Assembly (NCBI RefSeq): GCF_027587205.1
Contig: NZ_JAPDOD010000032.1
Coordinates: forward strand, 45,503 to 109,502
DNA: 64,000 nucleotides
Source of the DNA: Solirubrobacter ginsenosidimutans
GTDB lineage: Bacteria; Actinomycetota; Thermoleophilia; Solirubrobacterales; Solirubrobacteraceae
Direction: 5' to 3'
The notes under the pieces are model-generated. The model saw only the letters and a program-made list of their open reading frames with translations. It was not told the DNA's origin and did not search any database. The position numbers were made by a program, and so were the translations under genes. Shown here in pieces: positions 26,588 to 35,628 of the stretch. The stretch's first letter is position 1; each line of letters starts with the position of its first letter.

Positions 26588-27331
26588 GTGAATCCGCGCT
26601 CACCCGAAGCGGGCGTAGTGTGCTCGGCCGTGGTGGCGAGCGTGCTAGCCGCCGTTGGCGTGCTCCTGGGCGCCGCCCCGGCGCAGACGGCGTGCCCCGA
26701 TGTCCCCGCTCCCACCCGAGCGCGGGCGTGGCGGGCCGAGTTGCTGGGGAACACGCCGGCGCGGACACGGCTCACGCGCACCGCCACGGTCCAGATCGGC
26801 CCGCGCGCCGCCGGCGCGCTCCTCGTACTCGGGCCGGCGCGGCTGCTCGACGGGCGGTGCTGGGTGCGCGTGCGGCTGGCGTCGCGGCCCAACGACGCGG
26901 CCGCGTGGGTCGAGACCCGCCGCGTGCAGCTGCGGGCGACGCGCTGGAGGATCGAGGTGCGACGCGCGCGACGCGAGGTCCGGGTGCGTCGCGACGGCCG
27001 GATCGTGCGGCGCTTTCGCGTCGTCGTCGGCGCGCCTTCGACGCCCACGCCGCGAGGGCTCTTCGCGATCGCCACCGCCACCCGCGGCGCGCCGAACGAC
27101 TTCTACGGCGCGTGGGTCGTCAGCCTCACCGCCCACAGCGACGTGCTGCAGCGCTACGACGGCGGGGACGGGCGCGTCGCGCTACATGGCCGCGGCGGGG
27201 CGAGCCTGCGCGACCCGCTCGGCAGCGCTCGCAGTCACGGTTGCGTGCGCCTCGACAACGCGGCGATCGGCTGGCTCGTGCGCAGGATCGGAAGTGCGCG
27301 GCTGGCCGGTACACCGGTGGAGGTTCGCTGA
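26588..27331 (+). CDS. L,D-transpeptidase (YkuD family)
   Basis: 247 aa from the GTG at 26588. Signal peptide about 9-32 (VVASVLAAVGVLLGAAPAQT), then an SH3-like N-terminal part and the YkuD domain from about 122. The catalytic signature is complete: HGRGG with His200, then SHGCVRL (216-222) with nucleophile Cys219. These enzymes make 3-3 cross-links between diaminopimelate residues or attach proteins to peptidoglycan, outside the membrane. 247 aa is a normal length. Monocistronic: a hairpin follows its stop. Confidence 0.9.
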   Translation: MNPRSPEAGVVCSAVVASVLAAVGVLLGAAPAQTACPDVPAPTRARAWRAELLGNTPARTRLTRTATVQIGPRAAGALLVLGPARLLDGRCWVRVRLASRPNDAAAWVETRRVQLRATRWRIEVRRARREVRVRRDGRIVRRFRVVVGAPSTPTPRGLFAIATATRGAPNDFYGAWVVSLTAHSDVLQRYDGGDGRVALHGRGGASLRDPLGSARSHGCVRLDNAAIGWLVRRIGSARLAGTPVEVR

Positions 27332-27339
27332 ACTCATCC

Positions 27340-27368
27340 AGCCTGGGCGAGGCGGACTCACCCAGGCT
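27340..27368 (+). terminator. hairpin after the L,D-transpeptidase gene
   Basis: AGCCTGGG (27340-27347) pairs with CCCAGGCT (27361-27368), extended inward by GAG/CTC with one mismatch, leaving a 5-base loop. There is no T run, so termination may be Rho-dependent or the hairpin may only protect the 3' end. Confidence 0.5.
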
Positions 27369-27385
27369 CGCCGTTCGGTGTAACG

Positions 27386-30300
27386 ATGAGCCGGATCGCC
27401 GTCGTCGCACTGGCGGTTGCCTTCTTCGCGGTTGCCGTCGTCGCGCAGGCGCAGCAGCAGCCCGCGACCGCACCGAACCCGAACCTGACGCCGCGCTGCG
27501 GCCTGAAGGTCGTCGTCGTGCTCGACGCGTCCCAATCGATCGCGCAGAGCAAGGGCACCGAGGACGTGCGCAACGCGGCCAAGACGTTCATCGGGGCGTT
27601 CGCCGGCACCGGCACGAAGATCGCGATGTTCGACTTCGCGCTGCAGGCGCGGGTCAATGTCGACGTTCCGTACACCGAGGTCACCGACGGGTCCGTGAAG
27701 CTCGTCTTCACCCCGGCGGCCAACGCCTACACGCCGCTCACGAAGAACCCGGACTACTACACGAACTGGGACAACGCCCTCCTGCAGGCGCTCTACACGA
27801 GCGACTCGAGCACGCCGCGCGCCGACGCGGTCGTGTTCATCACCGACGGCGACCCGACCGCGCTCAACAACAATCACGGCAAGCCGACCGAGGTCACCGT
27901 GCCCGGGGCGGCCACCAGCTCGTCGGCGAACACGCTCAATTACGCGATCACGCACGCCAACGAACTCAAGGCGGAGGGCACGCACATCTTCGCCTTCGGC
28001 GTCGGCAACGGCGTCACCAACGCGGCTTCACAGAGCCGCCTGAAGGCAATCTCGGGCAACCAGGAGTTCAAGCCGGGCGTGCCCATCGGCAGCGTCGACT
28101 GGGTCGTGGTCCAGAACTTCGGCGATCTCTCCAGCACGCTCGCCGACCTTGCTACCTCGCTGTGCGCCTCCTCGGTCCGCGTCACCAAGCGCGTCGACGA
28201 GGACGGGGACGGCTCGTACGACGATCCCGCCGGCGGCTGGACGTTCACCGGCAACGCGGCGATGAGCACCGGGAGCTACGAGTGGCGCCAGCCGGCCGGC
28301 TCGAGCACGCCCGGACAGCGGAAGGTCACGGTCACGAACGACAACCCGACGGCGATGTTCGAATGGGACCCGCAGAATGCGACCGCGAGCGCCAGCTTCA
28401 CCTTCTCCGAGGGCGCGCGCCTCGGCTACCGGTTCGTCGACGCCGACTGCGGCGACCGCTCCGTCACCCGTGACGGCGACGACTTCACCGTCAAGCTCCC
28501 GGCCGGTCAGTCCGCGAGCTGCGTGGTGCGCAACGCCCGCTTGCGGGAGGTCACCTTCTGCCACGCCACCGGCGATCGCGACGACCCCTACGACATCCGC
28601 ACGACGTTCCTGGACGCGGCCGGCCGCGCCAGCCTGGCGGAGCACAAGACCCACGACGGCCCGGTGTTCCCCGCACCCGACTGGGGCGACATCATCCCGC
28701 CCTACGCCGACGATCCGGTCGGTCTGAACTGGAGTGGCGTCGGCCAGGTCGTGTGGCAGAACAGGTGCGTGATCCCGCCCGCCGTGCGCCTGATCACCCC
28801 GACGGTGCGCTGCGTCGAGGTGCTCGGCAGCGGCGATCTGCGGGCCCACTTCGGCTACACGAACCCGAGCGGCGAGGCCTTGACCCTGCTGGCGGGCAGC
28901 GAGTGGAACGCGTTCTCGCCCGATCCCACGGACCGTGGGCAGCTCGAGCGCTTCCTGCCCACGACGACGATCGACGACGTCGTCCAGGTGCGGTTCCCAG
29001 CCGGCGGACAGCTGACCTGGACGCTCGGCACGCACCGGGTGACGGCCAGCGGGAGCACGCGCCGCTGCCTCGGCACGCTGACGATCGTCAAGCGGCTCAA
29101 TCCCGCCGGTGACGGGCGCTTCAACCTGCGCATCGACGGTGAGGTCGCCGGTACGGGCGTGCTCGTCGGCGACAACGGCACGACGGGCACTATCGCGGTG
29201 ACGGCCACGCCCGCCGGTACTCCGCACACGATCGACGAGACCGCCGGACCGGGAACGCGCCTGGACCGCTACGACACCTCCACGGTCTGTCGCGATGACG
29301 CGGGCGTGGTCGGCGAGAACCCGGACGGCGCCGAGCTCGCGGTGACCGTCCGCGAAGGCCAGGACGTCATCTGCACGATCACCAACACGCGCCGCGTGGA
29401 GCGCATCGTCCCCGTGCTCGAGTGCGTGCGCTTCAACGACTCAGGGCCGGACGTCGCCGTCTGGGGTTACGACAACCCGAACGACTTCCCGGTCGACCTG
29501 TCGGTGGGCGAGGACGGCCGCAACGTCTTCGTGCCCGCGCCCGCCGACCGCGGCCAGATGGTCACCTTCGCTCCCGGGCGCCAGCACAACGTGCTCGAAG
29601 TGCCCTTCGAAGGGACGCTCACGTGGCGGCTCGACACCGTGGCCACCGCCGGCGCGGGCAGCCAGCCGTGCCCGACAGTGCTGCCCGAGCCGTCGCCGAC
29701 GCCCACCCCGCTGCCGCCGGCACCCACGCCCGCCCCGCCCGCTCCACCGCCCACCGCGACAGACATCGCGGTCACGAAGGTCGCCACGCCGGCGGTGATC
29801 TCGGTCGGCGAGCGGATCAGGTACACGATCACGGTCACGAACACCTCGGCCGTCCCGGCCGCCGAGGTCACGGTGTTCCGCGTTGACGAGCGCCTCGCCA
29901 CGACCAGCACGCTCATCTCGCTCACGCCGTCTCAGGGCTACTGCGACTCCATCGGCTGCCACTTCGGCACGCTCGCAGCCGGTGCGAGCGCCACGCTCGT
30001 CGCCGTCACCGAGGAGGCCTCGACGCGCCTCGTCGTCAACACCATCCGCGCGAGCACCACCACGGCTGAGACCGACCTCGCCAACAACACCGCCTCCGCG
30101 GTGGTGCGCGTCATCGGCGCGGTGAGCGCCTCAGCGGCGGACCGGTGCGCCGCGGTCGTCGTCGCGCCCAGCACGGTCCGCGCGGGGCGCACGGCGGTCG
30201 TCACCGCCCGCGCGTTCGATGCGCATGGCCGGCGCGTCGGCGGGCTGGCCTTGCGGCTGCGCGGCGCGGGTGTGGACGCCCAGCGGACGACGACGATCGC

Positions 30301-30451
30301 GGGCAGCGCGCGCTTCGCGTTCACGCCACGCCGCGGCGGGGTCATCTCGCTTGCACCCCCGGGCCGCATCGTCCGTCCTGGGCTCCCGCAGCAGTGCGGC
30401 GTGGTCCTCGGCGCGACCGCCTCGCAGCGGCCCTCAGGCGTCACGGGTTAG
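27386..30451 (+). CDS. large secreted VWA / DUF11 surface protein
   Basis: 1021 aa, start ATG at 27386. Signal peptide ends near AQAQ (about residue 23). A VWA domain (about 38-250) has a complete MIDAS start, DASQS (Asp47, Ser49, Ser51), and the second-loop ITDGDPT, so it should bind a metal and a ligand. Several beta-sandwich modules follow, each ending in CxxxNxR-like motifs (CVVRNAR, CTITNTRR) of the prealbumin-like/Cna-B kind. Then a Pro/Thr linker (PEPSPTPTPLPPAP), a DUF11 domain (ITVTNTSAVPAAEVTV) and a basic final Ig-like domain. No LPxTG anchor. Probably adhesive. Confidence 0.85.
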   Translation: MSRIAVVALAVAFFAVAVVAQAQQQPATAPNPNLTPRCGLKVVVVLDASQSIAQSKGTEDVRNAAKTFIGAFAGTGTKIAMFDFALQARVNVDVPYTEVTDGSVKLVFTPAANAYTPLTKNPDYYTNWDNALLQALYTSDSSTPRADAVVFITDGDPTALNNNHGKPTEVTVPGAATSSSANTLNYAITHANELKAEGTHIFAFGVGNGVTNAASQSRLKAISGNQEFKPGVPIGSVDWVVVQNFGDLSSTLADLATSLCASSVRVTKRVDEDGDGSYDDPAGGWTFTGNAAMSTGSYEWRQPAGSSTPGQRKVTVTNDNPTAMFEWDPQNATASASFTFSEGARLGYRFVDADCGDRSVTRDGDDFTVKLPAGQSASCVVRNARLREVTFCHATGDRDDPYDIRTTFLDAAGRASLAEHKTHDGPVFPAPDWGDIIPPYADDPVGLNWSGVGQVVWQNRCVIPPAVRLITPTVRCVEVLGSGDLRAHFGYTNPSGEALTLLAGSEWNAFSPDPTDRGQLERFLPTTTIDDVVQVRFPAGGQLTWTLGTHRVTASGSTRRCLGTLTIVKRLNPAGDGRFNLRIDGEVAGTGVLVGDNGTTGTIAVTATPAGTPHTIDETAGPGTRLDRYDTSTVCRDDAGVVGENPDGAELAVTVREGQDVICTITNTRRVERIVPVLECVRFNDSGPDVAVWGYDNPNDFPVDLSVGEDGRNVFVPAPADRGQMVTFAPGRQHNVLEVPFEGTLTWRLDTVATAGAGSQPCPTVLPEPSPTPTPLPPAPTPAPPAPPPTATDIAVTKVATPAVISVGERIRYTITVTNTSAVPAAEVTVFRVDERLATTSTLISLTPSQGYCDSIGCHFGTLAAGASATLVAVTEEASTRLVVNTIRASTTTAETDLANNTASAVVRVIGAVSASAADRCAAVVVAPSTVRAGRTAVVTARAFDAHGRRVGGLALRLRGAGVDAQRTTTIAGSARFAFTPRRGGVISLAPPGRIVRPGLPQQCGVVLGATASQRPSGVTG

Positions 30452-30604
30452 GGCTCAGCGGCGCCGCAGCGTGAGCTCCAGGACGAGGTCGACGCCGCCT
30501 ATCGCCAGAAGTGCCGGCGCCGCTACGCCTCGATCGTCGAGCGGATCACGGATGACGAGCATCGGGCCACGACGCTGCGCCTCACGGCGCGAGAGGCCGG
30601 CTAG
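30452..30604 (+). pseudogene. DUF2255-like C-terminal remnant
   Basis: Directly after the TAG of the VWA gene and in the same frame, the sequence stays open for 50 codons without a start and encodes ELQDEVDAAYRQKCRRRYAS, IVERITDDEHRATTLRL and a stop at 30602. This is the conserved end of small DUF2255/deazaflavin-nitroreductase-like proteins. The first two thirds of that protein are missing. The stop overlaps head-on with that of the minus-strand gene at 30601. Confidence 0.5.
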
Positions 30605-30831
30605 CCCTTACGGGTGCGCCACAGGCGCCAGCCGACCTCCACGACGACCATCGCCGCGGCCACGGCCGACACCGCGTTGAACGCGGTCGGGATCGAGTCG
30701 TGGTCGACGATGTCCCACACGAACCAGGTCGCCAGGACGAGGCACGCGACGGCCAACAGGATGTCGGCCGCACGCCGCAGCGGGTGGAGCTGCGTCCACG
30801 GGACGTCTTCGGACTCGGGCACGTACTCCAT
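30601..30831 (-). CDS. small two-helix membrane protein
   Basis: 76 aa from the ATG at 30831, whose first base overlaps the TAA of the preceding gene (TAATG), so translational coupling is likely. Acidic N-terminus (MEYVPESEDVPWTQ), helix about 22-42 (ADILLAVACLVLATWFVW), a DHDSIP turn, helix about 50-68 and a basic C-terminus (WRLWRTRKG), giving an N-out or hairpin topology. Function unknown. Confidence 0.6.
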   Translation of the reverse strand: MEYVPESEDVPWTQLHPLRRAADILLAVACLVLATWFVWDIVDHDSIPTAFNAVSAVAAAMVVVEVGWRLWRTRKG

Positions 30832-31289
30832 TATCGAGCCCACCAGTGGTACCCGAGCGGGGCAGGGCGCGGGTTGCGGGCCGGGAGGGTGAGGATCGCG
30901 TCGAGCACCCGCTGCGCGCGGGCGAGATCCGCAGGATCGAGGCCGAGCTGGGCGGCGAGCGAGTGGTCGTCCCACGCCGCCGCCGCCTCACGAAGGAAGT
31001 GGCGCTGGATGATCGCCATCAGGACGACCGAGTCGACCACGGGTCCGCCGTCCTCGAGGTCGCACGGATGGCCGGGGCGCTTGGGCGCCTGGTAGCGGCC
31101 GCGCGCGTTGAGCGCGGCGAACAGCCAGACCCGGGCGACGATCGGCGGCGCGCCGGCGGGCGTCGTCGGGAGGAGTTGCCAACCGTGGAGCGAGTAGCTG
31201 AGCGTCACGACGTCCTGGTGGGTCAGCGTGGAATGCTCGATCCCGAGGCTCTCGAGATGTCCGCGGGCGCTCCAGGTGTTGGTGATCAT
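30831..31289 (-). CDS. hypothetical protein coupled to a small membrane protein
   Basis: 152 aa from the ATG at 31289; the frame is open upstream but the convergent protein-like part begins at MITNTWSARGHLESLG. Features: HSTLTHQDVVTLSYSLHGWQ, GRYQAPKRPGHPCDLEDGGP, and a helical end (DDHSLAAQLGLDPADLARAQRVLDAIL). No family recognised. It shares TAATG with the downstream membrane protein and is divergent from a small basic protein gene at 31341. Confidence 0.5.
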   Translation of the reverse strand: MITNTWSARGHLESLGIEHSTLTHQDVVTLSYSLHGWQLLPTTPAGAPPIVARVWLFAALNARGRYQAPKRPGHPCDLEDGGPVVDSVVLMAIIQRHFLREAAAAWDDHSLAAQLGLDPADLARAQRVLDAILTLPARNPRPAPLGYHWWAR

Positions 31290-31340
31290 GTCGACAAGGA
31301 CGCCGTGAACGCGCGGCCTCTTCCCGGGTAGAGTCGCGTC

Positions 31341-31511
31341 ATGGCCAAGACGCGGAGTCCGCTGCGCGCGTTGCGGGAGCGGTTGCGAGGACGGCGCGAC
31401 AGCGCGGAGCGGGTGGAGAGGGCGCAGCGGCGCGCGACGGGGAAGGCGCAGCGGCTCGAGCACAAGCGCTTCAAGGACGGCACCGGCGGCGGAGGAATCG
31501 CCGGCATCTGA
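31341..31511 (+). CDS. 56-residue Arg-rich peptide
   Basis: ATG at 31341 to TGA at 31509. The product is strongly basic and helical (KTRSPLRALRERLRGRRDSAERVERAQRR) with a Gly-rich end (DGTGGGGIAGI). Candidate ribosome site GGGTAG ten bases upstream. Its stop lies 6 bp from that of the convergent transglutaminase gene. The composition suggests nucleic-acid or ribosome association, but nothing specific is recognised. Confidence 0.45.
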   Translation: MAKTRSPLRALRERLRGRRDSAERVERAQRRATGKAQRLEHKRFKDGTGGGGIAGI

Positions 31512-31516
31512 CCGAG

Positions 31517-33556
31517 TCACGCGACGGAGCGAAGCACCGCGCGTGTGGCGCGCAGGGTGCCGAGATCACGTACGAGCGCCCGCCACACGCGCAGGCGCGG
31601 ATGCCGCGGCTCCGGCGTGCCGTCGGCGGCGAACCGCGCCCGCTCGGCCTCCTCCGCCAGCGCCGCGACCGAGGGCCCGATCGCGGCCAGCCGCGGGCGT
31701 AGGGCGGTCAGCGTGGTCGACGGTCCCGCCTCCGGCGTGAGCCGCACGAGCACCTCGCCGAGCGCGATCCCGGCGCCGCGGCGGCGGCGGCGAACGAAGA
31801 ACACCGCCGCCGCAAGCGCGCCGAGGCCGAAGACGCCGAACAGCGCGCTGCCCTGACCGGCGCCACCGTTGCCGCCGCCCGAGGCCAGCACGTCGGTCTC
31901 GGGTGCGACATCGGCGTCCGCGCTCGCCGGCGTCGGGTTGAAGGGGACCCAGCCGTAGCCGGGGAAGTAGACCTCGATCCACGCGTGCGCGTCCTTGTCG
32001 CGAACGGCGTAGGTCGTCTCGCCGGTGCGCTTGCCGGTGGCGAAGCCGCTCACGACGCGGGTCGGAACCCCGGCCAGGCGCAACAGCAACGTGGCGGCGC
32101 CGGCGAAGTGCTGGCAGTAGCCGGCACGGGTCTTGAACAGGAAGTCCAGCAGAGGGTCCGGACCCGGATCGGCGACGTCGGTCGTGTAGCGGAAGCGGCC
32201 GCTGTTGAGGTAGTCCTCGACGCGGCGGACCACCTCGAGCTCGCCAGTCGTCCCAGCCGAGAGGCGCCGCGCGAGTTGGATGGCCTCACCCCACGGCGTG
32301 CCGTCGAGCCAGCGCGGGAGCGGAGTCGCGAGCGGGTCGGCGCCGTACGGCGCGCCACGCTGCAGGCGCCGCGGCCATAGACGCGTGTACGGGTCGTATT
32401 CGTCGCCGCTGGGCATCGGGACCTTCGCCAGCTGCTCGGCGGTGGCGTGCACGACCTCGCTCGTGACGGTGTAGGTGTCGCCGGCTCGGGGCGTCTTCGT
32501 CAGCCGCCAGGACTCGCCGCGGGAGGGCTCGCCGTCGTCGCTCTCGACCGCGGTGATGCGGCCGGGCGCGGCGATCGTCCGGTTCTCGAGCCCGACGATG
32601 CGGACCTTGGTCGTGACCGGGACCGCGGCGGGTTGCGGCAGCTCGTCGCGCTCGCGGGCGAAGCCGAATCCGTTGCCGTCGAAGTCCTCGAGCGCCTGCA
32701 TCCGCCACAGCGCGGGCTCGGGCGAGGTGATCTCGAGCATCGTCGCGCCGGTGCGGCGGCTGGTGAGCGGGCCGTAGCTCTGCGTGGGGTCCAGGCGGCT
32801 GAACGCGGGCTGGAGCGGGGATCCGGTGAAGTTGATCCAGCGCTCGTGCGGCCCGAAGGCCTGGGCGCCGCCCACGGCCACGAGGGAGACCAGCGCCGCG
32901 GCGGGAAGCGCGATCGCCAGCCGGCCGCGCGTGCTCCACAGCATCGCCGCGGCGAGGAGGATGACGCCGTGCCACGCGGCGTTCGCCGGCGTGCTCTGGA
33001 GCAGGATCGCGGCGAGGATCGGGTAGACGAGGATCAGCACCGCGGTGAGGGTCGGGCCCGGGCCGCGCGTCGTGAGCAGCGCGGCGACGACCCACGTGAA
33101 GCCGAGCGCGAGCAACGCGACCGCCAGCGCCCACGGGTCGCCGACGATCCGCGCCCCGGAGGCATCCGCGATCGCGCTCAACCCGTCGCGCAACGAGGAT
33201 CCGGTTCCGCCGAGTGCGCGCGGGCGCAAGACGCTCACGGGCAGCCCCGCGAGCAGGAGCGAGGCGGGCATCCAGACGGCGAGCAGCGCGGCGGCCGTGC
33301 GGACCGAAAGGGCGCGCCCGACGGCGAGGCACGCGACGACGGCGATCGGCACCGCCCACAGCAGGCCGCTGCCGAAGACGGGCCACCACCCGGCGATGCC
33401 CGCCGCGGCGAGCACGCCGACCGCGGCCGCGCGGTTCCACAAGCCGCCGACGCGACGCGGGGCGATCACGGCGGACTCGCGCGCGGGCCGAGTGACCACC
33501 GGACGAGGGGCGATCTCGTCGTGCTCGCGCAGCGGCCGTCCGCCCGGCGCCCTCAT
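31517..33556 (-). CDS. TgpA-type membrane transglutaminase
   Basis: 679 aa from the ATG at 33556, overlapping the DUF58 stop as ATGA. Residues about 38-235 hold six membrane helices (DUF3488/TgpA part); the periplasmic transglutaminase-like domain spans about 380-545 with catalytic Cys481 in AGYCQHFAGA, His524 in DAHAWIEVY, and Asn540 in VPFNPTP at the place where papain-like triads carry Asp or Asn. A further helix (about 560-580) and a basic cytoplasmic tail (DUF4129-like) complete it. Last gene of a MoxR-DUF58-TgpA operon, a recurrent set with suspected envelope or chaperone function. Confidence 0.9.
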   Translation of the reverse strand: MRAPGGRPLREHDEIAPRPVVTRPARESAVIAPRRVGGLWNRAAAVGVLAAAGIAGWWPVFGSGLLWAVPIAVVACLAVGRALSVRTAAALLAVWMPASLLLAGLPVSVLRPRALGGTGSSLRDGLSAIADASGARIVGDPWALAVALLALGFTWVVAALLTTRGPGPTLTAVLILVYPILAAILLQSTPANAAWHGVILLAAAMLWSTRGRLAIALPAAALVSLVAVGGAQAFGPHERWINFTGSPLQPAFSRLDPTQSYGPLTSRRTGATMLEITSPEPALWRMQALEDFDGNGFGFARERDELPQPAAVPVTTKVRIVGLENRTIAAPGRITAVESDDGEPSRGESWRLTKTPRAGDTYTVTSEVVHATAEQLAKVPMPSGDEYDPYTRLWPRRLQRGAPYGADPLATPLPRWLDGTPWGEAIQLARRLSAGTTGELEVVRRVEDYLNSGRFRYTTDVADPGPDPLLDFLFKTRAGYCQHFAGAATLLLRLAGVPTRVVSGFATGKRTGETTYAVRDKDAHAWIEVYFPGYGWVPFNPTPASADADVAPETDVLASGGGNGGAGQGSALFGVFGLGALAAAVFFVRRRRRGAGIALGEVLVRLTPEAGPSTTLTALRPRLAAIGPSVAALAEEAERARFAADGTPEPRHPRLRVWRALVRDLGTLRATRAVLRSVA

Positions 33557-34518
33557 GCGGCCACGCGCTCCGCGTGCCGGCCGGTCCATTCCGACAGTGC
33601 GACCACGCCCGGCGGCAGCGCTCCCGGCTCGTCGTCGCTCTCGGGGGCGTTCGCCGCGGTCACGCGGATCACGCCGCGCGACTGCGCGGCGGCCCCCGCC
33701 GCGTCGCCCGGCTCCAGCGCGGCGAGGCGGCGGTGCATCGCGGGCCAGGCGCTCGGATCGGCGACCACGCTCGGCACCCGGTCTCCGGGCAGCAGGACAC
33801 GGCACCCACCCGCGCGCGAGAACGCGAGCACCAGGCCCGCGGCCGACCGCGCCACCCACGCGAGCGACTCGTCGTCGGCGTCCGCGGTGTCGACGACCAC
33901 GAGCGGGAGCTGGTCGCGCCCGGTCGTGAAGTGGCGCTCCTGGAGGTCGCCGCCGCGCGCCGCGCTCGCCCAGTGCACGCGGCTCATCGGCGTTCCGGGT
34001 GTGTACGGACGCAGCCCGTCGGGCTCGGGGTCGCCGGAGACCTCGGCTCCGCCGCGGCGCAGCCGCTCCGGCGGCGCCGGGGCGGGCAGGACCAGCAGCG
34101 ACTCCGCCACGCCGCCGCGCGCCCGGCGCGAGAAGAGGCCGAGGTCGTCACGCAGACGCAGCGGCGAGGGCTCGACCACGTGCGCGCCCGGCCGGTCGAT
34201 CACGTAGGTCACCCGTCCGCCGGCGTCCGCGAGGTCCTGCCAGTCGCCGGCGGCGCCCAGCACCTCGACCCGCACCGGCAGCCCACGCAGCCCGGCGACC
34301 GTGAAGTGCAGCGTGATCGGCGCGCCTTCCTGCAGCTCGGTGCGATCGATCGTGCGGGTGACGACGAGGCGCCGCGCCGCGAGCCACAACGCGCCCACGC
34401 AACCGAAATACAGCGCCGTCAGACCCAGGGCGAGCGCGAACAGGCTCATCGATCCGAGCGCCGCCGCCGCAACGACGAGCAGCGCCGGGCCGAGGGCGAG
34501 CGCGCCGCGCCGGATCAC
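33553..34518 (-). CDS. DUF58 protein (VWA-like) of the MoxR operon
   Basis: 321 aa from the GTG at 34518, overlapping the MoxR stop as GTGA. Two N-terminal membrane helices (about 8-48), a beta-rich stretch, then the DUF58 core DGLRPYTPGTPMSRVHW (about 168-184) and a VWA-like end starting VVVDTAD. DUF58 proteins normally follow MoxR ATPases and are thought to be their membrane-bound clients or adaptors. Both overlaps are 4 bp, so the three proteins are probably made in fixed ratio. Confidence 0.88.
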   Translation of the reverse strand: MIRRGALALGPALLVVAAAALGSMSLFALALGLTALYFGCVGALWLAARRLVVTRTIDRTELQEGAPITLHFTVAGLRGLPVRVEVLGAAGDWQDLADAGGRVTYVIDRPGAHVVEPSPLRLRDDLGLFSRRARGGVAESLLVLPAPAPPERLRRGGAEVSGDPEPDGLRPYTPGTPMSRVHWASAARGGDLQERHFTTGRDQLPLVVVDTADADDESLAWVARSAAGLVLAFSRAGGCRVLLPGDRVPSVVADPSAWPAMHRRLAALEPGDAAGAAAQSRGVIRVTAANAPESDDEPGALPPGVVALSEWTGRHAERVAA

Positions 34519-35528
34519 CGCGCCGGCACGTCTCGCAGGGCGTCCGCCACGATCTCGAGCTGCGCCTCAGCCGGCGCGGCGGGGACGGGCTCGATGCGAT
34601 GGGCGAGCACGGACGCCGCAAGCGCCTGGACGTCGTCGGGCAGCACGAAGTCACGGCCCTGCAGCGCGGCGCGCGCCCGGGCGGCGCCCAGCAGCTGGAG
34701 GCCCGCGCGCGGGCTGGCGCCGGTCTCGCTCAGCGGGTGCGCGCGCGTGGCCTCGAGCAGGGCGACGACATAGGCCAGCAGCGCCTCGCTCGCCCGCACC
34801 TCCTCGACCAGCGCCTGCGCGGCCAGCAGCTCGCGCAGCGAGCCGGCCCGTTCGATCCCGCCGCTCGGCGGCTCGCGCAGCAACGCGATCTCCTGCGCGT
34901 TGGTCGGGTACCCGAGCGAGACGCGCGCGAGGAAGCGGTCGAGCTGCGCGGGCGGCAGCCGATAGGTCCCGTCGTAGCCGACGCTCGGGTTCTGCGTCGC
35001 GATGACCATGAACGGCCGCTCCAGCGCGTGGGTGCGGCCGTCGAGCGTGACCTGCAGCTCCTGCATGGCCTCCAGCAGGCCGGACTGCGTCTTCGGCGTG
35101 GCGCGATTGAGCTCGTCGACGAGCACGACGTTGGCGAAGACCGGGCCGGGGTGGAACTCGAACGTCTCGGTGCCGGCGTGCCAGATCGTGGCGCCGAGGA
35201 TGTCGGTCGGCAGCAGGTCGACGGTGGCCTGCACGCGGGCGAAGCGGCCGTCGACGCTGCCCGCGAGCGTGCGGGCGAGCTGGGTCTTGCCCACGCCGGG
35301 CCGGTCCTCGAGCAGCAGATGCCCGCCCGCCAGCAGCGTGCTCAGCACCACCTCCAGCGTGTCGTCGGAGATCTGCATCGGCTGGCGGATCGCGGCGCGC
35401 AGCCGCTCGCCGAAATCGGCGACGTCGACTTTCTCGAGCGGACGGTCGCGGGCGAGCGAGAGCGCGGGGGCCGGCGGACGGTCCAGGTCTCGGTCGCGGC
35501 GCCGGTCAGCCGGGGATTCCGTGCTCAT
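34515..35528 (-). CDS. MoxR-family AAA+ ATPase
   Basis: 337 aa from the ATG at 35528, chosen over an upstream in-frame start because the charged MSTESPADRRRDRD head precedes the conserved part closely. Walker A DRPGVGKT (75-82), Walker B VVLVDELNR (134-142), sensor FMVIATQNP and the C-terminal lid (VLAHRIEP) are intact. MoxR ATPases act as cytoplasmic chaperones that assemble or insert metal into VWA-type partners. First gene of the three-gene operon. It diverges from the cupin-MarR operon across 100 bp, so the MarR-type operator sites could affect both. Confidence 0.93.
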   Translation of the reverse strand: MSTESPADRRRDRDLDRPPAPALSLARDRPLEKVDVADFGERLRAAIRQPMQISDDTLEVVLSTLLAGGHLLLEDRPGVGKTQLARTLAGSVDGRFARVQATVDLLPTDILGATIWHAGTETFEFHPGPVFANVVLVDELNRATPKTQSGLLEAMQELQVTLDGRTHALERPFMVIATQNPSVGYDGTYRLPPAQLDRFLARVSLGYPTNAQEIALLREPPSGGIERAGSLRELLAAQALVEEVRASEALLAYVVALLEATRAHPLSETGASPRAGLQLLGAARARAALQGRDFVLPDDVQALAASVLAHRIEPVPAAPAEAQLEIVADALRDVPAR

Positions 35529-35570
35529 GCACCCTTCAGTGTGACCAGATGGGCCCCGAATCAACCATGG

Positions 35571-35615
35571 GTCATTTGATGGTCATTATGTGTTGACGGT
35601 CAATGATAGTTGACC
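35571..35615. promoter_or_regulatory. operator: GGTCAA-N6-TTGACC palindrome with extra half-sites
   Basis: The palindrome 35598-35615 lies between the -35 and -10 hexamers. Further GTCA/TGAC half-sites occur at 35571, 35582 and 35593, spaced 11 bp apart, one helical turn. A dimeric winged-helix regulator is expected here; the MarR protein encoded by the second gene of the operon is the obvious candidate, giving autorepression. Confidence 0.65.
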
Positions 35616-35621
35616 TATAGT
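35593..35621 (+). promoter_or_regulatory. leaderless sigma-70 type promoter of the cupin-MarR operon
   Basis: TTGACG (35593-35598), a 17-bp spacer and TATAGT (35616-35621) give a near-consensus promoter. Only 7 bases separate the -10 hexamer from the GTG at 35629, so transcription should start at or next to the start codon and the mRNA would be leaderless. Confidence 0.75.
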
Positions 35622-35628
35622 CCGCCAA

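Noticed and set aside
24985..28473. A 1,162-codon open frame on the plus strand
   Set aside because: It is antisense to the TcpC-like gene and to the unknown membrane-anchored gene, then out of frame with the transpeptidase and VWA genes. Its product is an Arg/Pro/Gly-rich string with no domain, typical of antisense reading in 70% GC DNA.
32447..34207. 586-codon plus-strand frame opposite the transglutaminase and DUF58 genes
   Set aside because: The minus strand has a complete operon with catalytic motifs. The plus frame has no domain and extreme Arg/Gly content.
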